The position numbers and the translations under genes were made by a program. From Artemia franciscana (lineage: Eukaryota > Arthropoda > Branchiopoda > Anostraca > Artemiidae): DNA of 64,000 bases. A model generated the notes under the pieces. The model did not search any database. It saw only the letters and a list, made by a program, of their open reading frames with translations, and was not told the DNA's origin. This document shows, one piece after another, positions 45,305 to 57,670 of this stretch (positions are counted from its first letter, which is position 1; every line of letters starts with the position of its first letter). The stretch covers positions 23,859,558-23,923,557 of the forward strand of contig NC_088873.1 of assembly GCF_032884065.1 (NCBI RefSeq), given 5' to 3'.

Positions 45305-45521
45305 TTTTTCATATATTACATTTTTATTTCAATGCTAAAGAGTAAAAACAAATCAATTAGCATGTTGTTTTAACTTATTGATAGGGATCAATAATAGGCA
45401 ATATATATGATTATAGCACCTTCACGAGATTTTATTTGCCACCATAGTGTCGGCGGAATAATAATTACACAAGTATATGATAATTATATCAACTCATTAG
45501 ATAATTCGTGAAAAAGCCCCA

Positions 45522-45582
45522 ATGGAGGACCAGGCACGTGATGAAGAATTCATTCTGTGGAAGGGGTCAAAACAGCAAAAAG
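45522..45582 (+). CDS. Weak candidate first coding exon, unknown gene
   Basis: ATG at 45522 opens a frame, MEDQARDEEFILWKGSKQQK, that runs into GTAAAT (45583), a plausible donor at phase 1. Composition is coding-like, but it is only 20 codons and no partner exon is certain. It starts 217 bp after the DHCR24 stop. Confidence 0.15.
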
Positions 45583-46924
45583 GTAAATTATTTTAAAAGT
45601 ATGAAAAATAAGTAATTTGACGGGGAAAGGAGGGGGGCACAAGTGCCATTCCTTACCTGCGTACTTAATCATAAACCAATTTTCCTCTCCTTTCATTTGC
45701 AGTAGTTATATTACCTAAACCGAGACAGAAGTCCTAATAATGGCCTTTTCATTGTTGATAACCTATAAGAGGAGTCTTGTTCTTACAATGGTTGCCTATA
45801 TCTAAAAAGCTTCCTATACCCAATCCCTCCTTCTCCTTGACCTGTTCTTTATAACAGGAGTTTAAGTTCTCCCTTCATATTGATATGAAAAACCTCTCGT
45901 GGAACTTCTGAAAATTTCAGCCTATAAATGCACTTTTGGGGATTTTAGGCCTATAAATTCACCCGCGTAGGTGCACCCGAAGGGAAACCTGGATTTATGA
46001 CTTAGGAGGTTACAATTTTTCTTTCTGATACTTACAAAAATGCATACTGTAAATAGCTGAAGTGCAATGTTGTCTTGGCTTTAAACATAAAAGTGTTGTA
46101 CATAAAGTCTTATGATTATGGACGGTTAAATTACTGTCGATTTTTTGAAGACCACTTTGACTGGCACTCCCATAATAGAAAGAAAGCCTGAACCAAATAT
46201 CTTAGAAACAAAGTTTGCGCCTGACGGTCTTACTTAACATTTTATCTTTACAGTCCTAAAAATTGGGACTGTCAACGCCAACAATCTTGAAAGCCTATAA
46301 AAACAGTAAACAGTTCCATGATGAATTAGCATTTATAAATTTAAAAGTAAATACATTAGGCTCAGATATAAAATATTTGTACAATACCAAATACTGATTC
46401 AAGAATGTCGCCTTCTATTGCCATTAGACTGACCTATAATCTGTATTGGTCGAATTGAAACGTGATTTCGAGCCTCTAAAAAATGGTATAGGATTGAAAA
46501 TGAAAGCCACCCGAGCATCATTGCAGCCTCTCATATAACAATAAACAATTAAAACCCCTTGTACCATCTCTTATATTTTGTATCTGTCATTGCATTGCGG
46601 TGCCATTTAATATCTAGTCCTACCCTACAGTGAATCGGTTTACTATCCCTCTCGTAGATTCTCTCCACTGGGTTGGCATTTCTATCACTTGTCTTCCAAG
46701 CCTATGCCAGCGCACAGTCCCAGATATCGTAAGCGGCGCAATAGTGCTGCCTGAGTGAAGAGCGAAGTGGGATCTATGCATTACTTCTTCTTTTTTTTCC
46801 ACCTAGCCACTTCGTATGGAAGAAGTTATCGTAGAAGCATCGGAAGGGTCGAATGGAAATTGAAAGTTATAGTGCAAAGAATCTTGAGGAGGATGTTGAA
46901 CAGACTGAAAGGTACTATGTTCCT
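45583..46924. other. Unassigned intergenic sequence
   Basis: No supported gene. An open stretch at 46853-46980 begins MEIESYSAKNLEEDVEQTE and then becomes threonine-rich as it enters the minisatellite. I could not connect it to other exons. Confidence 0.4.
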
Positions 46925-47690
46925 GCTATTACTACTACTACAACTGCTGCGACCACGATTACTTGTAACTGCGATTACCTGTGACTGCAAGCTGTAAATA
47001 CTTGCGACTGTGACAATTTGTAACTCTGACTGCTTCCGACTGTGTCTGCTATGCCTAAGGCTTTATGTACTCACGACTACTTACAACTCTGACTACCTAT
47101 GACTGAGACTGTGGCCACCTGTGACTGTGATAATTCGCGACTGTCACTACTTGTGACTGCAACTTATTGTGACTGTGACTCCTTGTGATTATCACTGCAA
47201 ATACTTGCAATTGCCACTACTTACAACTGCGGCTGTGACTACGACTACTGGCAACTGTCAGCACTTTTAACTGTGACTTCGAATACTTGCGACTGCGACT
47301 ACTTGTGACACCCAATATTTGCTGCTGCGTCTGTAATTACTTAAAACGCTTAGCACTTGTAACAGTGACTTCGACTACTTGCGACTGGACTGCAACTGCA
47401 TGTGACAGTGGTTACGACTACTTATGACTGTGACCACCTGCAATTACAACTGCAACTACTTGTGATTGTAACTGTGACTACTCGTAACTACGACTACGAC
47501 TAGATGTAATTGCGACTGCAAATACTTCTTACTGTGACTGCAAGCAGAACTGTTTGGGACTGGGACTGTCTGCAGCTGCGACTACTGTGATTGCTACTGT
47601 GACAGGGACTGATACTATTATGACCACTGGTAATTCTGCTCCTGCAACAACAATTACTACTACTTCTACCAGACCTATTCAACTAAATCA
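46925..47690. repeat. GACTGYGACTACTTGT minisatellite
   Basis: About 750 bp of strongly diverged units built on ACTGCGACTACTTGTGACTG with ~18-36-bp spacing. Its ends translate as threonine runs (for example TTTTTAATTIT), which may be either a decayed Thr-rich coding repeat or chance. Confidence 0.85.
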
Positions 47691-47721
47691 AAAGAGCTCA
47701 AGTACATTCAGGATGTCAAAA

Positions 47722-49610
47722 TCAAACGATTCGTGGTAACGAACTGTAGTAAGGAGCGACCCGCCTCAATAGTAACCGAAACTCTAAAAAAACGTAATTT
47801 TGATAACAATAGATACATCAAAAGAATCGGATTTTTATGCTGATTTTAAATATATTTCAATAAGTTTAATCTTCCCCCTCAAAAGTTACGAGCCTGAAAA
47901 ATGCGCCTTATTTCAAAAAAAGGGGGGAAACACACTAAAAGTCATAGACTCTTAATGAATATCACGCCATCAGATTCAGCGTCTCAGAGTACCCTACTAT
48001 AGAGGTTTCAATCTTCTACCTGCAAAAATGTGGAATTTTGCGAGACGGCTAATTCTAGCGGAAATTAAAAGTTTTAAGATACCGAAAAATTTGAAGGTAA
48101 CTAGGCCCCCTCCCAAGCTCATTTCAACGGATCGAAATTTTGAGATAGCCATTTTGTTCAACGTAGTCGAAAAATCTATAAACTATGTCTTTGAGGACAA
48201 TTTAATCCCCGCAGTTACTGGGGGAAGCGATGCAAGTTATGAACTTTGCCAATTTCTTACGTATAGCATTGGTTATTCGGAGGTATATAGACGTTTGGAA
48301 GGGGGATTTTTTCCGGTAGTTGGGGGTGTCGGGGGAGGGAGTTACGTGGGAGGGTCATTTATGGAGGAAGAGAACTTCCATGAAGGGCTTGCTGAATTTT
48401 TCAGCATTATTCAAAAAAAAAAACAATGAGAAATTAAATAAAAAAAACAGGTTCTTTCAACTGAAAGTAAGGAGCAACCTTAAAACTTAAAATGAACAGA
48501 AATTATTGCGTATATGAGAGGGTTCGTCCCCTCCTCAATACCTTGCTCCTTTGCTAAAGTATTTTTAGTAATTTCAGAAGAGCTATTTATTCTAATTAAA
48601 CGACCTTTGTGATTCAGGGGTCATTTTTATACACGATTGGAACAAATTTTGAACTCTAGTGTAAAAAGCGAGGTATGATGAGGGGGAAACCCCCTCATGC
48701 ACGTAATAAAAATATACAAATATAGAAGTTCGTTACGTAAGTTAAGGTAAAAAAAAAGGATGCAGCACTAGACCCTTAAGGTCCGAACCGGCGATGCTGA
48801 TCTCCGTCTTAAGGCCCTTCAGTCAGGAAGTGAAATGGGGGGATGACGGCCATCCATCCTGAGCTTTTTCACACCCTTCCTGTACGTAAGTTAATTTGTA
48901 AGTTATGTACATTTATTACTAATAAAAACACTTGTAAATAAAATTAAAAGGTCTAGTGGCCTTTTTAAGTAACCCAAAAAATTGGGGGTATTACTTTGGA
49001 ACTTTCAGGGCATCTTTCAACTTCTACAGTAGAGCAACTTTGGGCAACTTACTGTAGGACGACTTTCTACTGTAGAGGTTTTAAGCTACTATCTACAAAA
49101 ATATATGAAATCTTGTAGAGGAAAGATCTTTCTTTGCCAGAAGAAAGATCACGGATGTGTGTTTTTTTTTCCAGAGATGATCGTATCGAACCATTTGTCG
49201 TAAAAGATGAGGAGAGAGCTTATTAAAAGATTTATTTCCCTTTTTAACGGAAATAAAAAGGGAACTCGTTTATTCGAAAAACGATCGGAAATTAAATTGA
49301 AAAATAAAAAGTTGTTTTAACTGAAAGTGAGAAGCTTCAACCCTTCTTCAACCCTCGCTCTTTATGCTAAAGTCTTAAAGTGTTTTTTTTTTTTTTTTTT
49401 TTTAAATACTTCCCATTCAAATTCATCGGCCCTTGTGTTTCTGGAGTAGTTCTTAAAAATTGGGACAAAATGTCAAACGTTAGCGTAAAGAGTGGGGTAT
49501 TCAGGCGGGTGAAGCCCACCTCGTATACAAAATAATTTCTTTTCGTTTGAACTTTTAATGTTACTCCTTCCTTTCAGTTGAAAAATTTGTTTTTTTTTTT
49601 TATTTAATTA
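47722..49610 (+). repeat. Foldback-family element with SINE insertion
   Basis: Head TCAAACGATTCGTGGTAACG at 47722. The body includes GAAGGTAACTAGGCCCCCTC (48092) and TATGAGAGGGTTCGTCCCCT (48514). It ends CTTTCAGTTGAAAAATTTG with TTTATTTAATT near 49609. It is more diverged than the 39018 copy. The + strand open frame 48028-48429 is a translation of this repeat and is not a gene. Confidence 0.88.
48746..48882 (-). mobile_element. 137-bp SINE-like insertion
   Basis: Perfect 12-bp flanking duplication TACGTAAGTTAA (48734-48745 and 48883-48894). Foldback copies without the insert have a single TTACGTAAGTTGATT (41523), showing the empty site. Read on the - strand, the insert carries a B-box-like GGTTCGGACCT about 35 bp before a terminal T9 run, suggesting a Pol III-type SINE. 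A good A-box is not evident. Confidence 0.7.
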
Positions 49611-50108
49611 AATTAAGATTCAACATGTACTGAATACAAGGACATTGCAATAAATAAATTTTTCCATCGCGCCTCGAGAAAGAAAGGGCCAACTGATTCG
49701 TATTGGATTAAAACAATTAAATTTGTTTTTTGAAAGGCAATGGGCAAATAAGACTTCACGAACTACTAGGTGGTTACAGATGTTGAAACCGGTTTAATCG
49801 TGATACGGGAAGAGCCGAAATATATAACAGCTACAGTCTACCTAAGAAGAAAGCAGCTTGTTTAGAATTGGCTACATTTCAAAAATCAGTTGTGTTGATT
49901 TTACAATCCAGTACCAAAGGCCATGGTCAACACCAATTTAAAATGCAAATGTTGGTGGTCAGGTTGACAACACTACTAAATTAGCTCTGAAAATACTATA
50001 AATCGACTAGTCCCTAAAATACAGTTACCAGAACTTTTGCATCTATAAAAGGTTGAGCTAATGCTTTTTATTTTCTAGAGTTTTTTTCATTTTTTTATCC
50101 TTTCTCTG

Positions 50109-50141
<33 letters not shown>

Positions 50142-50159
50142 AGAACAGCTAATTTTACA
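49611..50159. other. Unassigned; contains (CT)n
   Basis: No gene. A CT dinucleotide tract occupies about 50109-50139. Confidence 0.6.
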
Positions 50160-51157
50160 GGATAATTTCTGTTTGTTTTAATGTTTAACATCGCTCTTAA
50201 TCTTCATATGGGAAACCCATTTTATTTTGACACTAAATAGAAAAAAAACTTTTTTTTTTATTAAAGTAAGGAGCATCACCAAAACTTGAAACAATCAGAA
50301 ATTATCCGCCCTTCCCTTTTCATATTCAAGTTTTTTAGTACTTCTTCTGATTCTAATTAAACGGGCCTTGTTTTTCAAGAGTTGTTCTTAAAGAATTGTA
50401 ACATCTGGAAACTTCTCTCGTCACAGAAAAATCCCTCCTCCTACAGAAAATCTCTCCCTCCCAATATGTTTGTATACTTCACAATAACAAATACTATGCG
50501 CCCATTGTCTAATGGGCTAATTTCATAAATTTCAACCCTTTCTCTGGGGATTGTGGGGATTCATGTCATCCCAAAGGCATAGTTATTGTAACTTTCAACT
50601 ATGCTGAACAAAAAAGCTATATTCAAAACCTTGATCGGATGACATTAGGGAAAAGGGTGTGGGAGGGGAGAGTTGGCCTCCGATCGTTTTGGTCACTTAA
50701 AAATGTCCTTAGAACTTTTAATTTCCTTTCGAATGAGCCCTCTTCCGATTTTCTAGAACCATTGGCTCGACACGATCATCAGTGGTAAAAACAAACAAAC
50801 AAATAAATACGCATCCGTGACCTTTCTTCTGGAAAAACTACACTTTTGTGGATGGGTGCTTGCAACCTCTACAGTAAGGTTATCTGATATGCTGAATCTC
50901 ACGGTCCGATTTTCAATAAAATTCCTTGAATTTTCGGAGATGTTTCTACCCCTTTTTTTTAAATTAAGCAGATTCTCCCAGTCTCTTAGCTTTTAATGGG
51001 CAATAGTAAACTTGATTAATCTTATATACTTGGAGTCAACATAAAAGGCCAATTCTTTTGATGCATCAATTATTATCAAAATTCAAATTTTTCAGAATTT
51101 CGGTTACTATTGGGCCGAGTCACTCCTTGAAACCAGTTCGTTACCAGAAACTATTTG
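50160..51157 (-). repeat. Foldback-family copy, reverse orientation
   Basis: Read on the - strand it starts at the head (TTTCTGGTAACGAACTGGTT, 51150 downward) and contains ATCGGATGAC..TTTGATC-type body and ACGGATGCGTATTTATTTGT (about 50816-50797). It is old and diverged. It ends near 50160 in terminal-hairpin sequence. Confidence 0.8.
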
Positions 51158-51429
51158 ATAAATGAGAAGGAGATATTTTTCCTCAATCCAAACCGAAAGT
51201 AGGGCCAAATTTCATAGATTTCATTGACCAAAATTTGCTTGGAACCAGTAATAACAATCTGGGTATCGGCTTTTATCACTAGATCGCAAGGTCTGATTTT
51301 TGATCATTATATCTAAAAAAAAAAAAAAATCGTGAGATCTCACTATTAATAAGTAAATGTGGAAGGACTGCTGAATTTCTTCATTAGCGTTTGCAAGTTA
51401 TGCACTAGGTTTGACACTAATAGTGTGCG

Positions 51430-51740
51430 TATAACTGAACCACTGTTTTACTGAACTCCCGTTCAATTCAACCCATTTAACTAAGCCCTCCTTTAACTCA
51501 ACCTCTGTTTATCTCAACCCCCGTTCAACCCAACCCATATTTAATTGAAAGCCAGTGCAGTTCCACCTCTATTGAACTCAACCCGTTGTTCAACTCAACC
51601 CCCGTACATTCAACCCTCATTTAACTCAATCGTCGTATAAACCCTCCTAAATTTAATCCAGTCCCGATACAACTCAGCTCAACCCTATTTTACCCAACCT
51701 TATTTTACTCTACCCCCATTCTACCCCATCGCGATAATCA
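51430..51740. repeat. TTCAACTCAACC minisatellite, forward block
   Basis: Repeated CCGTTCAACTCAACCC-like units of 14-18 bp. The same unit occurs in reverse at 51995-52745. Confidence 0.85.
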
Positions 51741-51994
51741 TGAAATTCAAGGGCGTGATCGGTCTTTGGACATTAAAAATTTTGCTTATTTCAAATAAAT
51801 GACAGAAGGATAAATTGCGATGTTTTAGAGGGGATGAGGAGGAATAATTTTGGATTAAAGCAACATAAAAAAAAAACCTTTCATAATAATTAATTGATTA
51901 ATAAAGACCTTTTCATCTGAGTCAACTTTTATCACTTCAGGCAAAACGGGCTGAATTACATTTTCTAGACAGATTGCATGCTTGGCTTAGGTGA

Positions 51995-52745
51995 ATAGGG
52001 TTGAGTCAAATAGGATTGGGTTAAACAGGGGTTAGGTTGGACGATGGTTGAATTGCATGGGGGTTGAACTGTATGAGGATTGCATTGCGTGGGGGTTTGA
52101 CTGCATGGGGGTTGAATTACATGGGAATCAAGTTGAACGATGATTGAGTTAAACGGGGGTGGAGTTGAATGAGGGTTGAGCTGGATGGGGGTTTAGTTGA
52201 ATGGGCTTGAACTGTATGAGGGCTGTATTGCATGGAAATCGAGTTGAATGATGATTTAGTTAAACGGGTGTGGAGTTGAATGAGGGTTGAGCTGGATGGG
52301 GGTTTAGTTGAATGGGCTTGAACTGTATGAGGAATGTATTGCATGGGGGTTTAATTGCATGGGAATCGAGTTGAATGATGATTTAGTTAAACGGGGGTGG
52401 AGTTGAAAGAGGGTTGAGCTGGATGGGGGTTTAGTTGAATGGGCTTGAACTGTATGAGGGTTGCATTGCATGGGGGTTGAACTGCAGGAAGGTTGAATTT
52501 CATGGGAATCGAGTTGAACGATGATTGAGTTAAACGGGGGTGGAAATGAAAGGGGGTTGAGCTAGACGGGGGTTTAGTTGAATGGGGTCGATTTGCACGG
52601 GGTTGAGTTGAATGAGGCTTGAGTTTAATGGGGGTTGATTTAAACGGGGGCTATGTCAAACGATGGTTGAGTTGCATTATGGTTTAGTTAAATGGGTTCA
52701 GTTGCACGGTTTTCAGTTAAACGAGGGTTTAGTTGCATGGGAACT
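51995..52745. repeat. Same minisatellite, reverse block with ~110-125-bp super-repeats
   Basis: Units of GGGGGTTGAACTGCATG type. A higher-order block, GGGAATCGAGTTGAATGATG through TGAACTGTATGAGG, recurs starting near 52131, 52238 and 52362. The - strand open frame 52117-52344 is a translation of these repeats. Confidence 0.88.
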
Positions 52746-52930
52746 GATACTAATATCATACTTTACATCAATACACAAGATAAAAATAAGATATCGGTTT
52801 TCCAAAACAGATCCAATGTTGTAGGTATTTGCGTAAGGAAATATTTCTGTACGGCATTTCATGAAATGTTAGTAGCGAATTCATAAAAGGAAAGAAAACT
52901 AGGCTATAGTATTTTTATTACATTTTCTCC

Positions 52931-53062
52931 AGGTTCTTTTTGATGAAGATAATATCAAGACTTGCCCTCAACCACACATTGCACTTCGGGCCGAAGGAAA
53001 CGAACAGGAGATCGGTATCTGCTCTGCGCAGGTCATTGGTCATCATGCGAAAAAAATAAGTT
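52931..53062 (+). CDS. Candidate terminal exon, unknown gene
   Basis: After TTACATTTTCTCCAG (ends about 52930) an open frame reads VLFDEDNIKTCPQPHIALRA, then EGNEQEIGICSAQVIGHHAK and KIS with a TAA stop at about 53060-53062. The acceptor is strong, the composition is coding-like and its GC content is above its surroundings. I do not recognise the family. Upstream exons were not located between 45.3 and 52.9 kb; the candidate at 45522 has the wrong phase to join it directly. Decayed transposon coding sequence is an alternative. Confidence 0.3.
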
Positions 53063-53944
53063 AAAGTTTCTTAGCAAGAATAATACCTTTAAATGTCTCC
53101 TAACGAAAATGGAAGCATTGACGAACATTCAAATTTTCCATACCGAAATTGGAAGATAATTTGGAGGGCAGAACTCTGACCTGGTTTTTCTTTTTCAATT
53201 CTAGTTGACAGGGTTTCTGTTCTCTTTATACGTTCATATAGGCCGACTAGTCAGAGAGCCTGACGGACGACATGCATAAGAATGAAAAAGAATGTACCAT
53301 TTGCTCTTTTGCTCAGCCAATCGAAAAATTTAATGAAAAATGTCATTGGCTCAAATTAGACCTACCTAAACCTTGACATTTGTAAAAATTCATTGTGACT
53401 TTGACCTATATAAAACAATGCATAAGATTGGGGGGAGCTTGCCCCTGTGCCTTGGCTGGGGAACACTGAGGCTGTTTTTTTTATATTTATGTTCGAGTCT
53501 GGAGTGGGGGGCTAAGAAAAGCCCTGTCTCCAATGATATAGCTAATACTCCATTAGTTCAAGTGTGAACCTCTGGATTTTACTGTGTCAAAAACTTTTGT
53601 TGTCTTGTAACTTTATAAAAAACCACAAGGGGTCAAACAGAGCTACAGGAAGTAAAAAACAAAACAACAAAAAACAACTACAAATGATAGCGCAGCTATG
53701 ATTTGCAACGTATATTTGTTGGAAAATACCGCAACAAATTGACAAATAATTGGACTTGATTTACAGGACATGGTAAATGAGCCAATGTACATTAATTCAG
53801 TAATTGTGGTGCGTTTAAACCAAAACAATTCAGTAGTTAGCTGGTAAGAAACATCTCTAGGCATTGTAAGCAAATTAATAGCAGATTCACACATCTAACC
53901 ATGAAAAGATCTATGTAGCGGTTTTATTCTAACCGCAAGTGTTA
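53063..53944. other. Unassigned sequence
   Basis: Nothing recognisable. Short frames on both strands are not family-like. Confidence 0.4.
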
Positions 53945-54416
53945 GACTTGTATATGGTAACGCCGGACTTGATACTAGGCCGGACTGATGCTGAATTAGG
54001 GGCTGGTTTTATCTACAAGAGTGCCAAATCAGGAAAATGTATATGAGGGGAGGGGCAAGGAATATGTTCTTTTTTGAAAAAGCTCTTGTGGAAGGGGCTC
54101 CTTTCCCTTAAACCGCGCTTTAGTATGGTCCCATGAAATGAGGCTCTCTTCATGACAAATAGCTAAATAATAAATAAATAGCTTCATGACAAAGACTTGT
54201 ATATGGTAACGCCGGACTTGATACTAGGCCGGACTGATGCTGAATTAGGGGCTGGTTTTATCTACAAGGGTGCCAAATCAGGAAAATGTATATGAGGGGA
54301 GGGGCAAGGAATATGTTCTTTTTTGACAAAGCTCTTGTGGAAGGGGCTCCTTTCCCTTAAACCGCGCTTTAGTATGGTCCCATGAAATGAGGCTCTCTTC
54401 ATGACAAATAGCTAAA
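53945..54416. repeat. Recent 249-bp-period direct duplication
   Basis: A ~220-bp segment (GACTTGTATATGGTAACGCC ... CATGACAAATAGCTAAA) at 53945 recurs from 54194 with only a couple of substitutions (for example ACAAGAGTG versus ACAAGGGTG). The two copies are separated by a short TAAATAAATAGCTTCATGAC linker. Confidence 0.95.
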
Positions 54417-54949
54417 GGTTGTAACCCTACCAATTAGGAAACTATATTATGTTGAAGTATTTTAGAATATTCTTCAGTTTCTTTCGATATATTCATATCT
54501 TCTTTTTTTTTGTCTCCATTTGAATTCTATTGCCAGTGAGCATCAATTCTATTGTCATTTGGCTGTTACATTGCTGATGTTTGCAGAATGAGTCATGGTT
54601 GACAAGACTCAATAACGCTGTCACCAAACCATGTTCGAGATGATGTAATAATATAAATAAGACAAAATATGAAATTAATACAGTGGTATATATCTTTGGG
54701 AGAGCTTCATAATAACTATATACCAATAGTTTTATTTCTTAAAAATGTTGGAAGGGGGGATGTATTGCTGAAAATCTAGGGGTCAATTTTGATCTTATTC
54801 CGATTTTTCTGATGGGTATTTTCAATAAAAATACCAAAAGAGGTATTTTTTGAAAATCAAGAGGGGATCTAGGGAATCAAACGCCCCCTAAACCCCCTCC
54901 CATTTTTGTTACTGACTATAATCAGAGCTAGGGATGATAAGAGCTAGAT

Positions 54950-55593
54950 TCAAAGCCGAACAGAAATTATTACGTATATGAGGAGGAGTTTTTTACTGTT
55001 TTAAAAAGAAGAGTTGAGAGAAAGAGTCAAACTTTAGCGTAAAGAGTGGGGCGTTGATGAGGAAGCAGCCCCTTTCATATACGAAGTAATTTCTGTTCGT
55101 TTTAAGTTTTAATGTCGCTCCTTACTTTCAGTTAAAAAACTTGTTTTTTTTTATTTAATTTTTCTTATATAAACGAGTTATCTCTTGATCTTCTGCAACT
55201 ATTGGTTTGTCATGACCACTCCTAAGGAAACATAAAAAAGAAGAAAAAACACCTCCGTGATCTTTTTTCTGGTAGAAAACTCAAAATTTCACAATCTTCT
55301 AGATAGGAGCCTGAAACCTCTACAAACAAGTTTTCTGATATAGTGAATCTGATGGTGTTATTTTCAAAAACATCTCTTAACTTTTGGTGGGCGCTTAACC
55401 CCTTTTTCGAATGTCATACACATTTTCTGAGGCTCGTAACTGCTGATGGGTTCGATTAAACATGATGAATTTTAGGAATATAGTTGTTATCCAAATTTCT
55501 AGTTGTTGTCAAAATTCCTTTTTTAGAGTTTTCGTTACTATTGGGTCAAGTAGTTCATTACTTACACTTCATTAACACGAACTGTTTGGTTTA
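54950..55593 (-). repeat. Rearranged foldback-family copy
   Basis: 54955-55160 carries one arm and the loop of the terminal hairpin in + orientation (TATGAGGAGGAGTTTTTTAC, where body is fused directly to loop). 55230-55593 is the family 5' half in - orientation, ending in the head complement ACACGAACTGTTTGGTTTAA. It is a head-to-hairpin rearrangement. Confidence 0.82.
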
Positions 55594-57427
55594 ATCTTCA
55601 AACATAGATATAAGGTAGCAGAGTCCCTTTTTATGAATCATATTTATGGGGTTGCTTCCGCTTTAATCCCCTATTCTCTGAACTTGTATATTTTCTATAG
55701 CAAAATTTGGCCTCATTAGCTAGGAGGAGTAGGGGGCTATAATTTTTATAAGTAAGAAGATTATATTTAGGGAAACTTTTGAAGGGGAAGTTCATTTCTA
55801 CCACCTATTTTTTAATACTATTGTTTCTAATATCTTGATTTCATCACAGTTGCTTCAATTTACGGGTACATGGTTTAATTTTTGGCTTACTTTTGAAGAT
55901 TTATAAATTGTTTGTTCGATTAGATTATGATGAATGAATGCCTGTTGAGCATATAACTTTAGCAAAATGGAATTATAATCAATTAGTAAATTTTTTACCA
56001 ATGTTTTTCCCCTTCCTATATCCAAAGACCTAGAGAAAGTCCATAAAGGGCTTAAAATTTTATTTCTCTAAAGGGCTCAAAACGCACTCAGGGGTAAAGT
56101 TTGGTTAATACTAATGAAAAAAAAATGATGAAAATAGAATACTTTATTAGCAAAATTGTGAAAACCACAACCTGGAAATATGCTCCCAGAACGCAGAGTT
56201 ACACGTCCAAAAATGTTGCTTCTCGTAAGAGTACCAAGTCTTTGGTGTTTCTATTGACGCAGTGTTTTGTTTTTGGGCAACAACCCCATATCCGGTAAAA
56301 ATATAATTGCCAGTTCTACGATCCTTGAGAAATCCCAAATCTTAGTTTGAACATCCATGGTGAAGCACTATATACTATCACTAGTCAAAGCAAACTAACT
56401 GGTTTCCTCAAGAATCGGGTTAATAATGAACTAAAATGAACTAAGTCAAGAATCGCGTTAATAATGAACTTTTCTGTCTTTGAGACGGTCAGCCGACGCC
56501 AAAGCTCCCAATTTAATAATTCACAGATGACGCTCACGATTTTGCTAATAAACTATTCTATTTTTATCAGATTTTATTGTCACCAAACTTCACTTCTCAA
56601 GTGTGTTTTGTATAATCGGCAATTGCCAAAATTATTATTATACTCAGAAAGAGCTTAAAGAGCATCAAGTGGTATGTTCACCTAATTCATAGCTCAGTGA
56701 TGGAATTATCTCCAAATTAACCATGAGACTCCCTCCCCCTCCCTCTCTGCATAGGTGCCATTCTTTGATTTTATAATAGTCATGTAAGATGTACCCTTTT
56801 CATTATAAGACAATTTTCTTTCTCGATATCTCTTGTGAATTTATAAATCAAACAGATTACCCCCCCCCCAAGAAAAAAAATTCAAACTCATATTCCTGCT
56901 GTCAATTTAACTCTCTTTCTATCAAGGATCCAAAAATTCAACTGAAAATAACATGTTCAAAAAATGTGTCTTATCAAGACTGACGAGAAAATCTTATGAC
57001 ATTTAATAAAATGGTATAATGTATAATTCATACGAACTCTGTCTGATTTTTGATGGGTTGTCAATCATTGAGACAAAAATTTCGGAAAATAGTTGTCAAT
57101 TAAAAAAAAAGAGTTACTAGGGGTTAATAGTCAATATTGATAAATAAAAAAGATTAATAAAAAATTGAAATAAATATATTTTTAATTATTTGAATAATTC
57201 ATAATTTATCCGTTATTGTCAAATCAATTTGATTTAAATTTCGAATTTATTTTTGTTCATTTTAACGGTAATGCGGGGCCCGATTGGGCCCAATCACTCC
57301 AATCGCCCTTTATCCGGCCCTGGTTACACTTTGACAGCCTTGTACACAGACTGACTTAATTTTACTCGTATACAGTAAGTTACTTTGTTAAAGTAATTTC
57401 TACAAAAAAAAACTGAAGTCCAAGACT
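55594..57427. other. Unassigned AT-rich sequence
   Basis: No gene seen. ATGATGAAAATAGAATACTT at 56125 belongs to the small dispersed family also at 20090 and 59589. A poly-C run lies at 56861-56869. Confidence 0.45.
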
Positions 57428-57438
57428 TTTATTTTATT
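57428..57438 (-). terminator. Poly(A) signals of the 57671-58657 gene
   Basis: Two overlapping AATAAA hexamers on the - strand (57433-57428 and 57438-57433), about 235 bp after the stop codon, a normal 3' UTR distance. Confidence 0.6.
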
Positions 57439-57670
57439 ATTGAAGTTAAGAACAAAGTATAATTCTTTTGGAAAAGAACTTAACCAGTGATATATTACTC
57501 ACAAATTACGTGAGATCAAAGTTCAAGCGACAGGTTTTGTTCTCATGCATACGTTCCGTAAAACCGTCTTCAATTCAACAGACAAGAACAATATATTATC
57601 GACAGAACACCACAAATATGATAACAACAATAGAGACTAGAAAAAATGAAACTCAACCCTTAGATTGAGA

